The notes: a model not told the origin generated them from the letters alone. Positions 51,822-63,992 are shown, numbered from the stretch's first letter. The stretch is 64,000 nt of DNA from Streptomyces bacillaris (GCF_003268675.1 NZ_CP029378.1:3906001-3970000), one strand, 5' to 3'. Numbers and translations are program-made.

Positions 51822-52400
51822 TTCTCCACAGATGTGTGAACTTTTTTCCGTCCACAACCTGGGGACCGGGAAGTTGTCCATATTGCGTCCACAGGCCAGG
51901 GAGCAAATACTCCATCAGGCCAGGTCACGTGGTTGGGGACTTGTGGTCAACCTTGATCCACAGCCTGTGGACAGAATCCTCGTCCACAGGGGGCTCTCCC
52001 GGTTGTCCACCGGCAGCCCACAGGCTGGATGATGTTGTCCCCAGCTTCACCGGGCTTCTCCACACCTGTGTCCACTGTTCGGCAACGCAACATCCGCTCT
52101 CACCGCCCGGAGTGAAAGGCGTCACACCAAGCTGCCTGATTGGGCTGTGGGGAACGTGGGTAAAGCTGGGGACAGGCCTGGGGAGAAGCAGACCCCTCCT
52201 GTGCATCAGGTGTGCACAACTTCCGCCTGTCCACAGAAGCACCCGGTTGTCCACTGCTGCCGCCCACAGGGCCGGTGGACAAAAAACCGGTGCTGACCTG
52301 CGCAAACACCGTTATCCACGGTTTCCACAAGGCCTACTACTACTACCACTCAGAGTTAGCCAGGAATCCGCTTCGAAGTGGGGCCTGTGTACAACTCGAG
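51822..52400. other. oriC: Chromosomal origin of replication oriC
   Basis: The dnaA-dnaN gap (51484-52566) has no gene. Nineteen or so DnaA-box-like nonamers lie at 51822-52394 in both orientations, among them TTCTCCACA 51822, TTGTCCATA 51874, TGATCCACA 51954, TGTGGACAG 51966, TCGTCCACA 51980, TTGTCCACC 52003, TTGTCCCCA 52035, TTCTCCACA 52056, TGTGGGGAA 52146, TGTGCACAA 52211, CTGTCCACA 52227, TTGTCCACT 52247, GGTGGACAA 52274, TTATCCACG 52312 and TGTGTACAA 52386. Most deviate by one base, typical of Streptomyces, where cooperative binding fills many weak boxes. No AT-rich 13-mers are present. The longest box-free stretch is about 52065-52145. Confidence 0.96.
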
Positions 52401-52566
52401 GGGCGGCCGCTTCACCTCGTTCGGCTCGACTTGACCCCGAGCAGCAACGACTGTCGGTGCTGTGCGTCAGACTGGTCCCCGGAGCCCACCCCGCCGTCGG
52501 CAGGAGGCTCCGGTCCAGACGACGAAGGCCAGCAGGGCGAGCGAGCAACAGCAGGAGGCGGTTCCG

Positions 52567-53697
52567 GTGAAGATCCGGGTGGAGCGCGATGTACTCGCGG
52601 AGGCGGTGGCCTGGGTGGCCCGCAGCCTCCCGGCCCGTCCGCCGGCGCCCGTTCTCGCGGGCCTTCTGCTGAAGGCCGAGGACGGCGCTCTCTCCTTCTC
52701 CAGCTTCGACTACGAGGTCTCGGCCAAGGTCTCCGTGGACGCGGAGGTCGACGAGGACGGCACGGTGCTCGTCTCCGGCCGGCTGCTCGCCGACATCTGC
52801 CGCGCCCTCCCCAACCGCCCGGTGGAGATCTCCACCGACGGCGTCCGGGCCACGGTCGTCTGCGGCTCCTCGCGCTTCACCCTCCACACACTGCCTGTGG
52901 AGGAGTACCCGGCGCTGCCGCAGATGCCGACCGCCACGGGAACCGTCCCCGGTGAGGTCTTCGCCTCGGCCGCCGCCCAGGTCGCCATCGCCGCGGGCCG
53001 CGACGACACGCTGCCGGTGCTCACCGGTGTGCGCATCGAGATCGAGGGCGACACCGTCACCCTCGCCTCCACCGACCGCTACCGCTTCGCGGTCCGCGAG
53101 TTCCTCTGGAAGCCGGAGGACCCGGAGGCGTCCGCGGTCGCCCTGGTGCCCGCCAAGACGCTCCTGGACACCGCCAAGGCGCTCACCAGCGGTGACACGG
53201 TCACCCTGGCGCTCTCCGGCTCCGGTGCCGGTGAAGGGCTGATCGGTTTCGAGGGCGCGGGGCGCACGACCACCACCCGGCTGCTCGAGGGCGACCTGCC
53301 GAAGTACCGCACGCTCTTCCCCACCGAGTTCAACTCGGTCGCGGTCATCGAGACGGCCCCCTTCGTCGAGGCCGTCAAGCGTGTGGCCCTGGTCGCCGAG
53401 CGCAACACCCCCGTCCGGCTCAGCTTCGAGCAGGGCGTGCTCATCCTGGAGGCCGGTTCCAGCGACGACGCACAGGCTGTGGAGCGCGTCGACGCGGTGC
53501 TGGAGGGCGACGACATCTCGATCGCCTTCAACCCGACGTTCCTGCTGGACGGGCTGAGCGCGATCGACTCCCCGGTCGCCCAGCTCTCCTTCACCACGTC
53601 GACCAAGCCCGCCCTGCTGAGCGGGCGCCCGGCCGTGGACGCCGAGGCGGACGACGCGTACAAGTACCTGATCATGCCGGTGCGTCTCTCCGGCTGA
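52567..53697 (+). CDS. dnaN: DNA polymerase III beta sliding clamp
   Basis: 376 residues, the usual actinobacterial length, from a GTG preceded by AGGAGG. It opens MKIRVERDVLAEAVAWVARS; the three clamp domains are evident, with the ATDRYRFAVRE-like block (STDRYRFAVREFLWK) and the C-terminal YKYLIMPVRLSG, which forms the protein-binding pocket edge. The ring tethers DNA polymerase III to DNA. It lies directly downstream of oriC and ends at a hairpin. Confidence 0.98.
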   Translation: MKIRVERDVLAEAVAWVARSLPARPPAPVLAGLLLKAEDGALSFSSFDYEVSAKVSVDAEVDEDGTVLVSGRLLADICRALPNRPVEISTDGVRATVVCGSSRFTLHTLPVEEYPALPQMPTATGTVPGEVFASAAAQVAIAAGRDDTLPVLTGVRIEIEGDTVTLASTDRYRFAVREFLWKPEDPEASAVALVPAKTLLDTAKALTSGDTVTLALSGSGAGEGLIGFEGAGRTTTTRLLEGDLPKYRTLFPTEFNSVAVIETAPFVEAVKRVALVAERNTPVRLSFEQGVLILEAGSSDDAQAVERVDAVLEGDDISIAFNPTFLLDGLSAIDSPVAQLSFTTSTKPALLSGRPAVDAEADDAYKYLIMPVRLSG

Positions 53698-53709
53698 TCG
53701 GACGCTTTC

Positions 53710-53743
53710 CGGTGGGCCCGTCCGTCACGGAGCGGGCCCACCG
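53710..53743 (+). terminator. dnaN terminator
   Basis: An 11-bp perfect stem (CGGTGGGCCCG and its complement) with a 12-base loop, 12 bp after the dnaN stop. Confidence 0.8.
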
Positions 53744-53839
53744 CGCTGTCCAGGCCGTGCTCCGGCCCGTCGGGCGTAGGCTCGGACCCGGGCGGGCAAC
53801 GCCCCGACGCTATCGCCACGACGCTTAAGGAAATCTCTG

Positions 53840-54724
53840 ATGGAGCTCGGTCTCGTCGGCCTCGGCAAGATGGGCGGCAACATGCGCGAGCGCATCCGCC
53901 GCGCAGGCCACACCGTCATCGGTTACGACCGCAACCCGGATGTCTCCGATGTCCACAGCCTCGAAGAGCTTGTGGGCAAGCTGAAGGGCCCGCGGGTCGT
54001 CTGGGTCATGGTCCCGGCCGGTGCGGCGACCCAGTCCACCATCGACGAGCTGGCCGAGCTGCTCTCGCCCGGCGACGTCGTCGTCGACGGCGGGAACTCG
54101 CGCTGGACCGACGACGAGAAGCACGCCGTCGAGCTGGGTCTCAAGGAGATCGGTTTCGTCGACTGCGGCGTCTCCGGCGGTGTCTGGGGCCTGGAGAACG
54201 GCTACGCCCTGATGTACGGCGGCAGCGAGGAGAACGTGGCGAAGGTCCAGCCGATCTTCGACGCGCTCAAGCCCGAGGGCGACTTCGGCTCCGTCCACGC
54301 GGGCAAGGTCGGCGCCGGCCACTTCGCGAAGATGGTCCACAACGGCATCGAGTACGCCATGATGCAGGCCTACGCCGAGGGCTGGGAGCTGCTGGAGAAG
54401 GTCGACTCCGTCACCGACGTACGTGAGGTCTTCCGCTCCTGGCAGGAGGGCACGGTCATCCGTTCCTGGCTGCTCGACCTCGCGGTCAACGCCCTGGACG
54501 ACGACGAGCACCTGGACAAGCTCAAGGGGTACGCCGCCGACTCGGGCGAGGGCCGCTGGACGGTGGAGGCCGCCATCGACAACGCGGTGCCGCTGCCCGC
54601 GATCACGGCGTCCCTGTTCGCCCGGTTCGCCTCGCGCCAGGACGACTCCCCGCAGATGAAGATGATCGCCGCGCTGCGCAACCAGTTCGGCGGCCACGCG
54701 GTCGAGTCCAAGCCCGAGAACTGA
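53840..54724 (+). CDS. gnd: 6-phosphogluconate dehydrogenase, decarboxylating (short form)
   Basis: 294 residues, the short NAD-dependent type rather than the 470-residue form. The N-terminal Rossmann loop is LVGLGKMGGNMRERI; the substrate blocks are VVDGGNSRWTDD, GVSGGVWGLENGYALMYGG and the catalytic KMVHNGIEYAMMQA. It yields ribulose 5-phosphate and CO2 in the pentose phosphate pathway. It is inserted between dnaN and recF, the standard Streptomyces order. AAGGAAAT provides a weak Shine-Dalgarno. Confidence 0.94.
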   Translation: MELGLVGLGKMGGNMRERIRRAGHTVIGYDRNPDVSDVHSLEELVGKLKGPRVVWVMVPAGAATQSTIDELAELLSPGDVVVDGGNSRWTDDEKHAVELGLKEIGFVDCGVSGGVWGLENGYALMYGGSEENVAKVQPIFDALKPEGDFGSVHAGKVGAGHFAKMVHNGIEYAMMQAYAEGWELLEKVDSVTDVREVFRSWQEGTVIRSWLLDLAVNALDDDEHLDKLKGYAADSGEGRWTVEAAIDNAVPLPAITASLFARFASRQDDSPQMKMIAALRNQFGGHAVESKPEN

Positions 54725-54790
54725 TCGGTCCGCCGGCCGCGCGCCGGCACACAACAACCTGCGAAACACTGTCGGGAGAGGTCGGCCACC

Positions 54791-55921
54791 ATGCACGTCA
54801 CGCATCTCTCGCTGGCCGACTTCCGCTCGTACGCCCGGGTCGAGGTGCCTCTCGACCCGGGCGTCACCGCGTTCGTGGGGCCCAACGGGCAGGGCAAGAC
54901 CAATCTCGTCGAGGCGATCGGCTATCTCGCCACCCTCGGCAGCCACCGGGTCTCCTCGGACGCCCCCCTGGTGCGGATGGGCGCCGAGCGGGCCGTGATC
55001 CGGGCGGCGGTGACCCAGGGCGAGCGCTCCCAGCTGATCGAGCTGGAGCTGAACCCCGGCCGCGCCAACCGGGCCCGTATCAACAGGTCCTCGCAGGTCA
55101 GACCGCGTGACGTGCTCGGCATCGTCCGGACGGTGCTCTTCGCCCCGGAGGACCTGGCCCTGGTCAAGGGCGACCCCGGGGAGCGGCGGCGGTTCCTGGA
55201 CGAGCTGGTCACCGCGCGCTCGCCCCGGATGGCAGGGGTCCGCTCCGACTACGAGCGGGTGCTCAAGCAGCGCAACACCCTGCTGAAGTCCGCCGCGATG
55301 GCCCGTCGCCACGGCGGCCGCTCCATGGACCTGTCCACCCTCGACGTCTGGGACCAGCACCTGGGCCGGGCCGGCGCCGAGCTGCTCGCGCAGCGCTTGG
55401 ACCTGATCGCCACGCTCCAGCCGCTGGCCGACAAGGCGTACGGGGACGTGGCACCGGGCGGAGGACCGGTGACGCTGGAGTACCGCAGCTCGGTGGGCGA
55501 GGACGTGGCGGCGGGCCGCACCCGCGAGGAGTTGTACGAGCAGTTGATCGCGGCGCTCGCCGGGGTCCGGAAGCAGGAGATCGAGCGCGGGGTGACGCTG
55601 GTCGGCCCGCACCGGGACGACCTGGTGCTGAGCCTGCGCGGGATGCCCGCGAAGGGGTACGCGAGCCACGGCGAGTCCTGGAGCTACGCGCTGGCGCTGC
55701 GCCTGGCCAGCTACGAACTGCTCCGCGCCGAGGGCAATGAGCCGGTGCTCGTCCTGGACGACGTCTTCGCCGAGCTGGACGCCCGCCGCCGGGAGCGGCT
55801 GGCGGAGCTGGTGGCCCCGGGCGAGCAGGTGCTCGTGACGGCTGCGGTGGCGGAGGACGTGCCGGGTGCGCTGGCGGGTGCGCGGTACGCGGTGTCGGCG
55901 GGCGAGGTGGAGCGGGCATGA
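54791..55921 (+). CDS. recF: DNA replication and repair protein RecF
   Basis: 376 residues. Walker A is G30-PNGQGKT; the RecF opening HVTHLSLADFRSYARVEV and the late LVLDDVFAELDARRRERLAE (Walker B and D-loop) are intact, as is the VGPHRDDL block. It loads RecA at gaps with RecO and RecR. Its stop overlaps the start of the DciA-like gene (ATGA), so the two are coupled. Confidence 0.97.
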   Translation: MHVTHLSLADFRSYARVEVPLDPGVTAFVGPNGQGKTNLVEAIGYLATLGSHRVSSDAPLVRMGAERAVIRAAVTQGERSQLIELELNPGRANRARINRSSQVRPRDVLGIVRTVLFAPEDLALVKGDPGERRRFLDELVTARSPRMAGVRSDYERVLKQRNTLLKSAAMARRHGGRSMDLSTLDVWDQHLGRAGAELLAQRLDLIATLQPLADKAYGDVAPGGGPVTLEYRSSVGEDVAAGRTREELYEQLIAALAGVRKQEIERGVTLVGPHRDDLVLSLRGMPAKGYASHGESWSYALALRLASYELLRAEGNEPVLVLDDVFAELDARRRERLAELVAPGEQVLVTAAVAEDVPGALAGARYAVSAGEVERA

Positions 55922-56637
55922 CCGGCCGGGGCGAGGAGCCGGGACGCCCGGGAGCCTCCGGCGCGCACGGCGCCCCGGGGGCGCATGGTGTTTCCGGTGG
56001 CGCGGGTCGCAGGCCCCGTACCGATGACGGCGGCGCTTCCGGTGGTACGGGGCCCGAGGCCCGTACCACCGGCGCCTCCGGCGGCGCTTCCGCCAGTACG
56101 TCGACGACCGGCAGTGCCGCCAAGCCGCCCGAGCCGTCCGGGGTGGATCTCGCCCGGGTCGCGCTGCGGGCGGCGAAGGAGCAGGCCAGGGCGCGGGGGG
56201 CGGCGGCCCAGCAGCGCAAGCAGGCCCGGCGGGGCGGCGGGCTGCGCTCCGGGGCCCGCTCGGACGGGCGCGATCCGCAGCCGCTGGGCTCCGCGATCAA
56301 CCGGCTGATCACCGAGCGCGGCTGGGAGACCCCGGCGGTGGTGGGCGGTGTGATGGGGCGGTGGCCGCAGATCGTGGGCGAGGATCTGGCCAACCACTGC
56401 GTGCCGCTGCGCTACGACGAGGACCCGGCCGCGCGGGTGCTCACTGTGAGCTGCGACTCCACGGCCTGGGCGACGCAGCTGCGGCTGCTGGCCCCGCAGC
56501 TGGTGGCCCGGCTCAACGCGGATCTGGGTCAGGGCACCGTACGGATGATCAAGGTGGTCGGCCCGGGAGGCGGGGAGCGCCGCTTCGGGCCGCTGCGGGC
56601 GCCCGGCAGCAAGGGGCCCGGCGACACCTACGGGTGA
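55918..56637 (+). CDS. DUF721 protein, DciA-like putative helicase loader
   Basis: 239 residues; the ATG overlaps the recF stop codon. The first 120 residues are Gly/Ser/Thr/Arg-rich and probably disordered. The DUF721 domain (about 125-230) includes PLGSAINRLITERGWETPAV, WPQIVGEDLANHCVPLR and STAWATQLRLLAPQLVARLN. DUF721 proteins (DciA) load the replicative helicase in bacteria without DnaC or DnaI, which fits a genome where dnaB is in the same region. The loader role is inferred from the family. Confidence 0.9.
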   Translation: MTGRGEEPGRPGASGAHGAPGAHGVSGGAGRRPRTDDGGASGGTGPEARTTGASGGASASTSTTGSAAKPPEPSGVDLARVALRAAKEQARARGAAAQQRKQARRGGGLRSGARSDGRDPQPLGSAINRLITERGWETPAVVGGVMGRWPQIVGEDLANHCVPLRYDEDPAARVLTVSCDSTAWATQLRLLAPQLVARLNADLGQGTVRMIKVVGPGGGERRFGPLRAPGSKGPGDTYG

Positions 56638-57103
56638 GGCCTTCCGCGCCTTCCGTTCGCTGATCGAACAGCCGCAGCACAACCCTGAGCTGCACTTTTG
56701 ACTGAATCTTGTCGTGTCCCTGATCTGCGAGAGTGCTGTTCGGAGGGTGCTTCGGTGCTGCTTCGAGGTGCCGGGAGCCGCCGGTTCGCCAGGGTTTGTT
56801 CCGGCGGAAACCGGGTGGTACGGACGGAGCGTCCCTCACCGTAGCGGGAGGTTGACAGTCAGAAGCGCTCCATGCCCGTCAGGGCCTCTTGGGGCCCCTC
56901 CCTGAATATGGGGAGTCGTCAACCGCTGATTCAGAGCGGCACATGCGCACTCAGGTACCGGCAAACCCCCATTCATGTCAGTGCTACCGGTAGACTGGTG
57001 GGTAATCCCGCCGATGAGGCGGGAGTCGTCGATACAAGCCGAACGACGCAGCCGACCCCGCCTGTCCGGAGGACGGCCTGTGCTGTGCCAGAAAGGGCGC
57101 TTC
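56638..57103 (+). other. 466-bp gyrB leader and promoter region
   Basis: No gene is evident. It must hold the gyrBA promoter, which in Streptomyces responds to supercoiling. A TTGACA at 56852-56857 and a TAGACT at 56991-56996 are present but not correctly spaced with each other, so I do not call a promoter. Confidence 0.55.
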
Positions 57104-59149
57104 GTGGCCGATTCCGGCAACCCCAACGAGAACATCCCGTCCACAGCCGGTGAGAACGGCGAGGTCACCGCCTCGTACGACGCCAGCGCGATCACCGTGC
57201 TGGAGGGGCTGGACGCGGTCCGCAAGCGACCCGGCATGTACATCGGCTCGACCGGTGAGCGCGGCCTGCACCACCTCGTGCAGGAGGTCGTCGACAACTC
57301 GGTCGACGAGGCGATGGCCGGCCACGCGGACACGATCGACGTCACGATCCTGGCCGACGGCGGCGTGCGCGTCATCGACAACGGCCGTGGCATCCCGGTC
57401 GACATCGTGCCGTCCGAAGGCAAGCCGGCCGTCGAGGTCGTCCTCACCGTGCTGCACGCGGGCGGCAAGTTCGGAGGCGGCGGCTACGCGGTCTCCGGCG
57501 GTCTTCACGGCGTCGGCGTCTCCGTCGTCAACGCCCTGTCCACCCGGGTCGCGGTCGAGGTCAAGCGCGACGGATACCGCTGGACCCAGGACTACAAGCT
57601 CGGTGTCCCGACCGCCCCGCTGGCCAAGCAGGAGGCCACGGACGAGACCGGTACGACGGTCACCTTCTGGGCCGACGGGGACATCTTCGAGACCACCGAG
57701 TACAGCTTCGAGACCCTCTCGCGCCGCTTCCAGGAGATGGCGTTCCTCAACAAGGGCCTCACCCTCAAGCTCACCGACGAGCGCGAGTCGGCCAAGGCCA
57801 CGGCGGGCGCCGACAGCGCCGAGGCCACCGAGGTCCCCGAGGAGGAGACGACCCGGTCCGTCACGTACCACTACGAGAACGGCATCGTCGACTTCGTCAA
57901 GTACCTCAACTCCCGCAAGGGCGACGTCATTCACCAGTCGGTGATCGACATCGAGGCCGAGGACAAGGACCGCCTCCTCTCGGCCGAGATCGCCATGCAG
58001 TGGAACACGCAGTACACCGAAGGGGTCTACTCCTTCGCCAACGCGATCCACACGCACGAGGGCGGTACGCACGAGGAGGGCTTCCGCGCCGCGCTGACCT
58101 CCCTGGTCAACCGGTACGCGCGCGACAAGAAGCTGCTGCGCGAGAAGGACGACAACCTCACCGGCGAGGACGTCCGCGAGGGTCTGACCGCGATCATCTC
58201 GGTGAAGCTGGGCGAGCCGCAGTTCGAGGGCCAGACCAAGACCAAGCTGGGCAACACGGAGGCCAAGACCTTCGTGCAGAAGGTCGTGCACGAGCAGCTG
58301 ACGGACTGGTTCGACCGCAATCCCAACGAGGCGGCCGACATCATCCGCAAGGGCATCGCCGCCTCGACCGCCAGGGTGGCGGCCCGCAAGGCGCGCGACC
58401 TGACGCGGCGCAAGGGGCTCCTGGAGAGCGCCTCGCTGCCCGGCAAGCTCAGTGACTGCCAGTCGAACGACCCCACCAAGTGCGAGATCTTCATCGTCGA
58501 GGGTGACTCCGCAGGCGGCTCGGCCAAGTCCGGCCGCAACCCGATGTACCAGGCGATCCTGCCCATCCGCGGCAAGATCCTGAACGTCGAGAAGGCGCGG
58601 ATCGACAAGATCCTCCAGAACACCGAGGTCCAGGCGCTGATCTCGGCCTTCGGCACCGGGGTCCACGAGGACTTCGACATCGAGAAGCTCCGCTATCACA
58701 AGATCATTCTCATGGCGGACGCCGACGTCGACGGCCAGCACATCAACACCCTGCTGCTGACCTTCCTCTTCCGCTTCATGAAGCCGCTGGTCGAGGCCGG
58801 GCACGTCTACCTCTCGCGCCCGCCGCTCTACAAGATCAAGTGGGGCCGGGACGACTTCGAGTACGCGTACTCGGACCGGGAGCGCGACGCGCTCGTGGCG
58901 CTCGGCAAGCAGAACGGCAAGCGGATCAAGGAAGACTCGATCCAGCGCTTCAAGGGCCTCGGCGAGATGAACGCCGAGGAGCTGCGCGTCACCACCATGG
59001 ACGTCGACCACCGGGTGCTCGGCCAGGTCACGCTGGACGACGCGGCCCAGGCCGACGACCTGTTCTCGGTGCTCATGGGCGAGGACGTCGAGGCGCGGCG
59101 CTCGTTCATCCAGCGCAACGCCAAGGACGTCCGCTTCCTCGACATCTGA
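57104..59149 (+). CDS. gyrB: DNA gyrase subunit B
   Basis: 681 residues from a GTG preceded by AAAGGG; the open frame extends upstream without such support. The GHKL ATPase has EVVDNSVDEAMAGHAD, VIDNGRGIPVDI and GLHGVGVSVVNALS; the TOPRIM motif EGDSAGGSAKSGRN begins near residue 466, with DADVDGQHI and a C-terminal QRFKGLGEMN. It supplies ATP-driven negative supercoiling with GyrA, encoded 46 bp downstream. No aminocoumarin-resistance duplication is nearby. Confidence 0.98.
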   Translation: MADSGNPNENIPSTAGENGEVTASYDASAITVLEGLDAVRKRPGMYIGSTGERGLHHLVQEVVDNSVDEAMAGHADTIDVTILADGGVRVIDNGRGIPVDIVPSEGKPAVEVVLTVLHAGGKFGGGGYAVSGGLHGVGVSVVNALSTRVAVEVKRDGYRWTQDYKLGVPTAPLAKQEATDETGTTVTFWADGDIFETTEYSFETLSRRFQEMAFLNKGLTLKLTDERESAKATAGADSAEATEVPEEETTRSVTYHYENGIVDFVKYLNSRKGDVIHQSVIDIEAEDKDRLLSAEIAMQWNTQYTEGVYSFANAIHTHEGGTHEEGFRAALTSLVNRYARDKKLLREKDDNLTGEDVREGLTAIISVKLGEPQFEGQTKTKLGNTEAKTFVQKVVHEQLTDWFDRNPNEAADIIRKGIAASTARVAARKARDLTRRKGLLESASLPGKLSDCQSNDPTKCEIFIVEGDSAGGSAKSGRNPMYQAILPIRGKILNVEKARIDKILQNTEVQALISAFGTGVHEDFDIEKLRYHKIILMADADVDGQHINTLLLTFLFRFMKPLVEAGHVYLSRPPLYKIKWGRDDFEYAYSDRERDALVALGKQNGKRIKEDSIQRFKGLGEMNAEELRVTTMDVDHRVLGQVTLDDAAQADDLFSVLMGEDVEARRSFIQRNAKDVRFLDI

Positions 59150-59195
59150 GTCGGCCGTACCAGCCAGCCGCAGCTCGAAAGGACTTTGACCAGCA

Positions 59196-61838
<2,643 letters not shown>

Positions 61839-61840
61839 GA

Positions 61841-62533
61841 GTGAGTGGAGCCACGGGCGCCGGTTCGGCCGCTTCCGGAGCAGGAGCGAACGGTGCCCGT
61901 GGCCCTGCCACGGACTCCCAAGGGGGCACTGTGACGGACACACGAGGGCCTCAGCCCCAGTACGAGGGTTACGCGACCGGGCCGCTGCCCGGCGAGCGTG
62001 AGCCCGCACCGGGGCCGTCGGGGCCGTACCACCCGCCCCAGGCGTACCAGGCGCCCGGCGGCGGCACCCAGGGCGGCCAGCGCCCCGGACCGGGCGGCGG
62101 GGGCACCCTGGGCGGCGCGCAGGCGACGCGCAAGCCGCGCACGGGGGCGCGCACCACTCCGCGTACGCGCAAGGCCCGGCTGCGGGTGGCCAAGGCCGAC
62201 CCGTGGTCGGTGATGAAGGTCAGCTTCCTGCTCTCCATCGCGCTGGGCATCTGCACGGTGGTGGCGGCGGCGATCCTGTGGATGGTCATGGACGCGATGG
62301 GCGTCTTCTCCACCGTGGGCGGCACCATCAGCGAGGCCACCGGCTCCAACGAGAGCAACGGCTTCGATCTGCAGTCGTTCCTTTCGCTGCCGCGGGTGCT
62401 CATCTTCACCTCGGTCATCGCCGTGATCGACGTGGTCCTGGCCACCGCGCTGGCCACGCTGGGAGCCTTCATCTACAACCTGTCGGCGGGCTTCGTGGGC
62501 GGCGTCGAGCTGACGCTGGCGGAGGACGAGTAG
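61841..62533 (+). CDS. DUF3566 membrane protein downstream of gyrA
   Basis: 230 residues from a GTG two bases after the gyrA stop. The first half is Gly/Pro-rich and disordered, then a basic patch (TPRTRKARLRVAKADPWSV) and two membrane spans (about 126-150 and 186-214), the DUF3566 domain. The same gene follows gyrA in mycobacteria. The function is unknown; the basic patch beside the membrane could bind nucleic acid or lipid, which is inference. Confidence 0.88.
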   Translation: MSGATGAGSAASGAGANGARGPATDSQGGTVTDTRGPQPQYEGYATGPLPGEREPAPGPSGPYHPPQAYQAPGGGTQGGQRPGPGGGGTLGGAQATRKPRTGARTTPRTRKARLRVAKADPWSVMKVSFLLSIALGICTVVAAAILWMVMDAMGVFSTVGGTISEATGSNESNGFDLQSFLSLPRVLIFTSVIAVIDVVLATALATLGAFIYNLSAGFVGGVELTLAEDE

Positions 62534-62611
62534 TCCGGCGGGTATCGATTTTGGGACTGGCCCCGACGTGCGCTAATCTTCAGAAGTCAGCGCAGAGCAG
62601 CACAGCGCGGC

Positions 62612-62685
62612 GGGGCTATAGCTCAGTTGGTTAGAGCGCATCCCTGATAAGGATGAGGCCACAGGTTCAAATCCTGTTAGCCCCA
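62612..62685 (+). tRNA. tRNA-Ile (anticodon GAT)
   Basis: 74 nt with full cloverleaf: acceptor GGGGCTA pairs TAGCCCC, D-arm GCTCAGTTGGTTAGAGC, anticodon loop CTGATAA with anticodon GAT, and T-arm with GGTTCAAATCC. CCA is not encoded. It sits downstream of gyrBA, as in other actinobacteria. A 36-bp palindrome serves as terminator. Confidence 0.98.
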
Positions 62686-62701
62686 CAGTGCACAGCAGTT
62701 A

Positions 62702-62737
62702 CCGAGAGGCCCTTCCCGCACGGGAAGGGCCTCTCGG
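62702..62737 (+). terminator. Terminator of tRNA-Ile
   Basis: A perfect palindrome with 17-base arms (CCGAGAGGCCCTTCCCG and its complement) and a two-base tip, 16 bp after the tRNA. Confidence 0.85.
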
Positions 62738-62757
62738 CGTGACGGGGAAGGTGCGGT

Positions 62758-63120
62758 GTGGGCAGGGAAATTTCCGTACCGCGGCTGCGACTGGGCGGGG
62801 TCGTGGCGCGGGGAGCGGTGTACGGGGCGGGGGCGGCGGTCTGTCTGACCGTCACCGCCCTCGTCCTGCGGGATGACGCCCGGACCGACCTGCTGGAGGC
62901 GGTCGCCTTCCTGGGTCTCGTGGCCGGCGCGGTCTCTCTGCTGACCGGGCTGTTCTTCTGGGCGTGCTGTGTGGGGGAGGTGCTGCGGTGGCGGGACCTC
63001 TTCCGTACGACCGGCCCCTCCGAGGTGATCGCCGTCCTCGCGCCCTGCCTGGTCCGCGTCGGCGTCCTCCTGCTGGTGCCCGTGCCGGTCGCCGCCTTCC
63101 TGGGGCGGTTCGCCGGGTAG
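62758..63120 (+). CDS. Small membrane protein of unknown function
   Basis: 120 residues from a GTG at 62758. Three hydrophobic stretches (about 17-37, 45-70 and 87-115) alternate with Arg-rich loops (LRDDARTD, EVLRWRDLFRTTG). I do not recognise the family. No clear Shine-Dalgarno is present and the gene starts soon after the tRNA terminator. Codon third-position GC is in line with its neighbours, supporting it as real. Confidence 0.65.
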   Translation: MGREISVPRLRLGGVVARGAVYGAGAAVCLTVTALVLRDDARTDLLEAVAFLGLVAGAVSLLTGLFFWACCVGEVLRWRDLFRTTGPSEVIAVLAPCLVRVGVLLLVPVPVAAFLGRFAG

Positions 63121-63198
63121 GACGCCGGGCACACGGAAAGGCCCCCGGCCGGTGTGAACCGGACCAGGGGCCCCGGAGTGCGGTGGGCGCCGGGAGGA

Positions 63199-63567
63199 TC
63201 AGGGAGGTGGCACCGGGGAGTCGCCTTCCGGGGCGGTGTGGTGCGGGGCCGTGGTGCGGACGGTGGTCGCCGGGTCGGCCGACAGGTGGCGGGTGGCCGG
63301 GGAGGAGCCGTGGGCCTCGGCCCGGATGCGCTGCTTCATCGTGGGCGGCAGGGCCCGGTCACGCGGAAGGGTCCATCGCACCGAGGGGGCGAGTGGGGTT
63401 GCCGCCGTGGCACCCGTGTGCTCCTGGGTCGTGGTGCTCGGCTGCGCCGGGGCGTTCGTGGCGTTCGCGGCGTTCGCCGTGGCGGTGGCGAGGCCCAGCG
63501 AGGCCAGCAGGGCGAAGAAGGCGGTGATGAAGGCGGTCCAGATGCTCTTGGGCGTGAAGGTGCTCAT
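63199..63567 (-). CDS. Small secreted or single-span protein of unknown function
   Basis: 122 residues from the ATG at 63567, with GAGGGG upstream. MSTFTPKSIWTAFITAFFAL followed by LASLGLATATANA forms a signal peptide or anchor with an AxA-like cleavage site. The rest is Thr/Ala/Pro/His-rich and probably disordered outside the membrane. No catalytic motif is seen. It is on the opposite strand to its neighbours, so it has its own promoter. Confidence 0.65.
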   Translation of the reverse strand: MSTFTPKSIWTAFITAFFALLASLGLATATANAANATNAPAQPSTTTQEHTGATAATPLAPSVRWTLPRDRALPPTMKQRIRAEAHGSSPATRHLSADPATTVRTTAPHHTAPEGDSPVPPP

Positions 63568-63857
63568 GGCCCCTCGCTTTCGGGTGGTCCGGTTGCTGAC
63601 TTCTCCGATCATGTGGATCCGCGCCGGGATTCCGGGGAGCGACGCCCGCGCTGCGCCGATTTTCGGATTAACACCACTCGTATGGTGCAACCGGGCCTGA
63701 CAGGCCGTCCGGAACGTGCCAGGAGGGTCGGCAGGGGTCCGCCGGAGGGCCGGGAACGGGCTGCTTTCGGGTTCCAGGCAGGTCACCGATCGGTATCGGC
63801 CGGTGTGTATAGTCGGCGGCAGAAGGCCCCTATTCCAAGGAAAGACGAGGTCGCGCG

Positions 63858-63992
63858 GTGAAGAAGCTTCTCCTGGTCGCACTGGCTGCCATCGGCGGGC
63901 TCCTCGTGTACCGCCAGATCCAGGCGGATCGCGCCGAGCAGGACCTGTGGACGGAGGCGACCGACTCCGTGCCCGCAGGTTCGGGTGTGTGA
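63858..63992 (+). CDS. DLW-39 family small protein
   Basis: 44 residues from a GTG at 63858, preceded by AAGGAAAGACGAGG. It reads MKKLLLVALAAIGGLLVYRQ and then IQADRAEQDLWTEATDSV with the signature DLW at residues 34-36. One N-terminal membrane helix and a short acidic tail are all it has. The family is typical of actinobacteria near gyrA; no function is known. The family name is from memory. TATAGT at 63808-63813 is a possible -10 box. Confidence 0.85.
   Translation: MKKLLLVALAAIGGLLVYRQIQADRAEQDLWTEATDSVPAGSGV

Noticed and set aside
49510..51915. 801-codon open frame opposite dnaA
   Set aside because: It is the complement of dnaA coding sequence and low in complexity; no start signal.
52201..52260. 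Palindrome around TGTGCACAA in oriC as a separate regulator site
   Set aside because: It is explained as a one-mismatch DnaA box readable on both strands within the box array.
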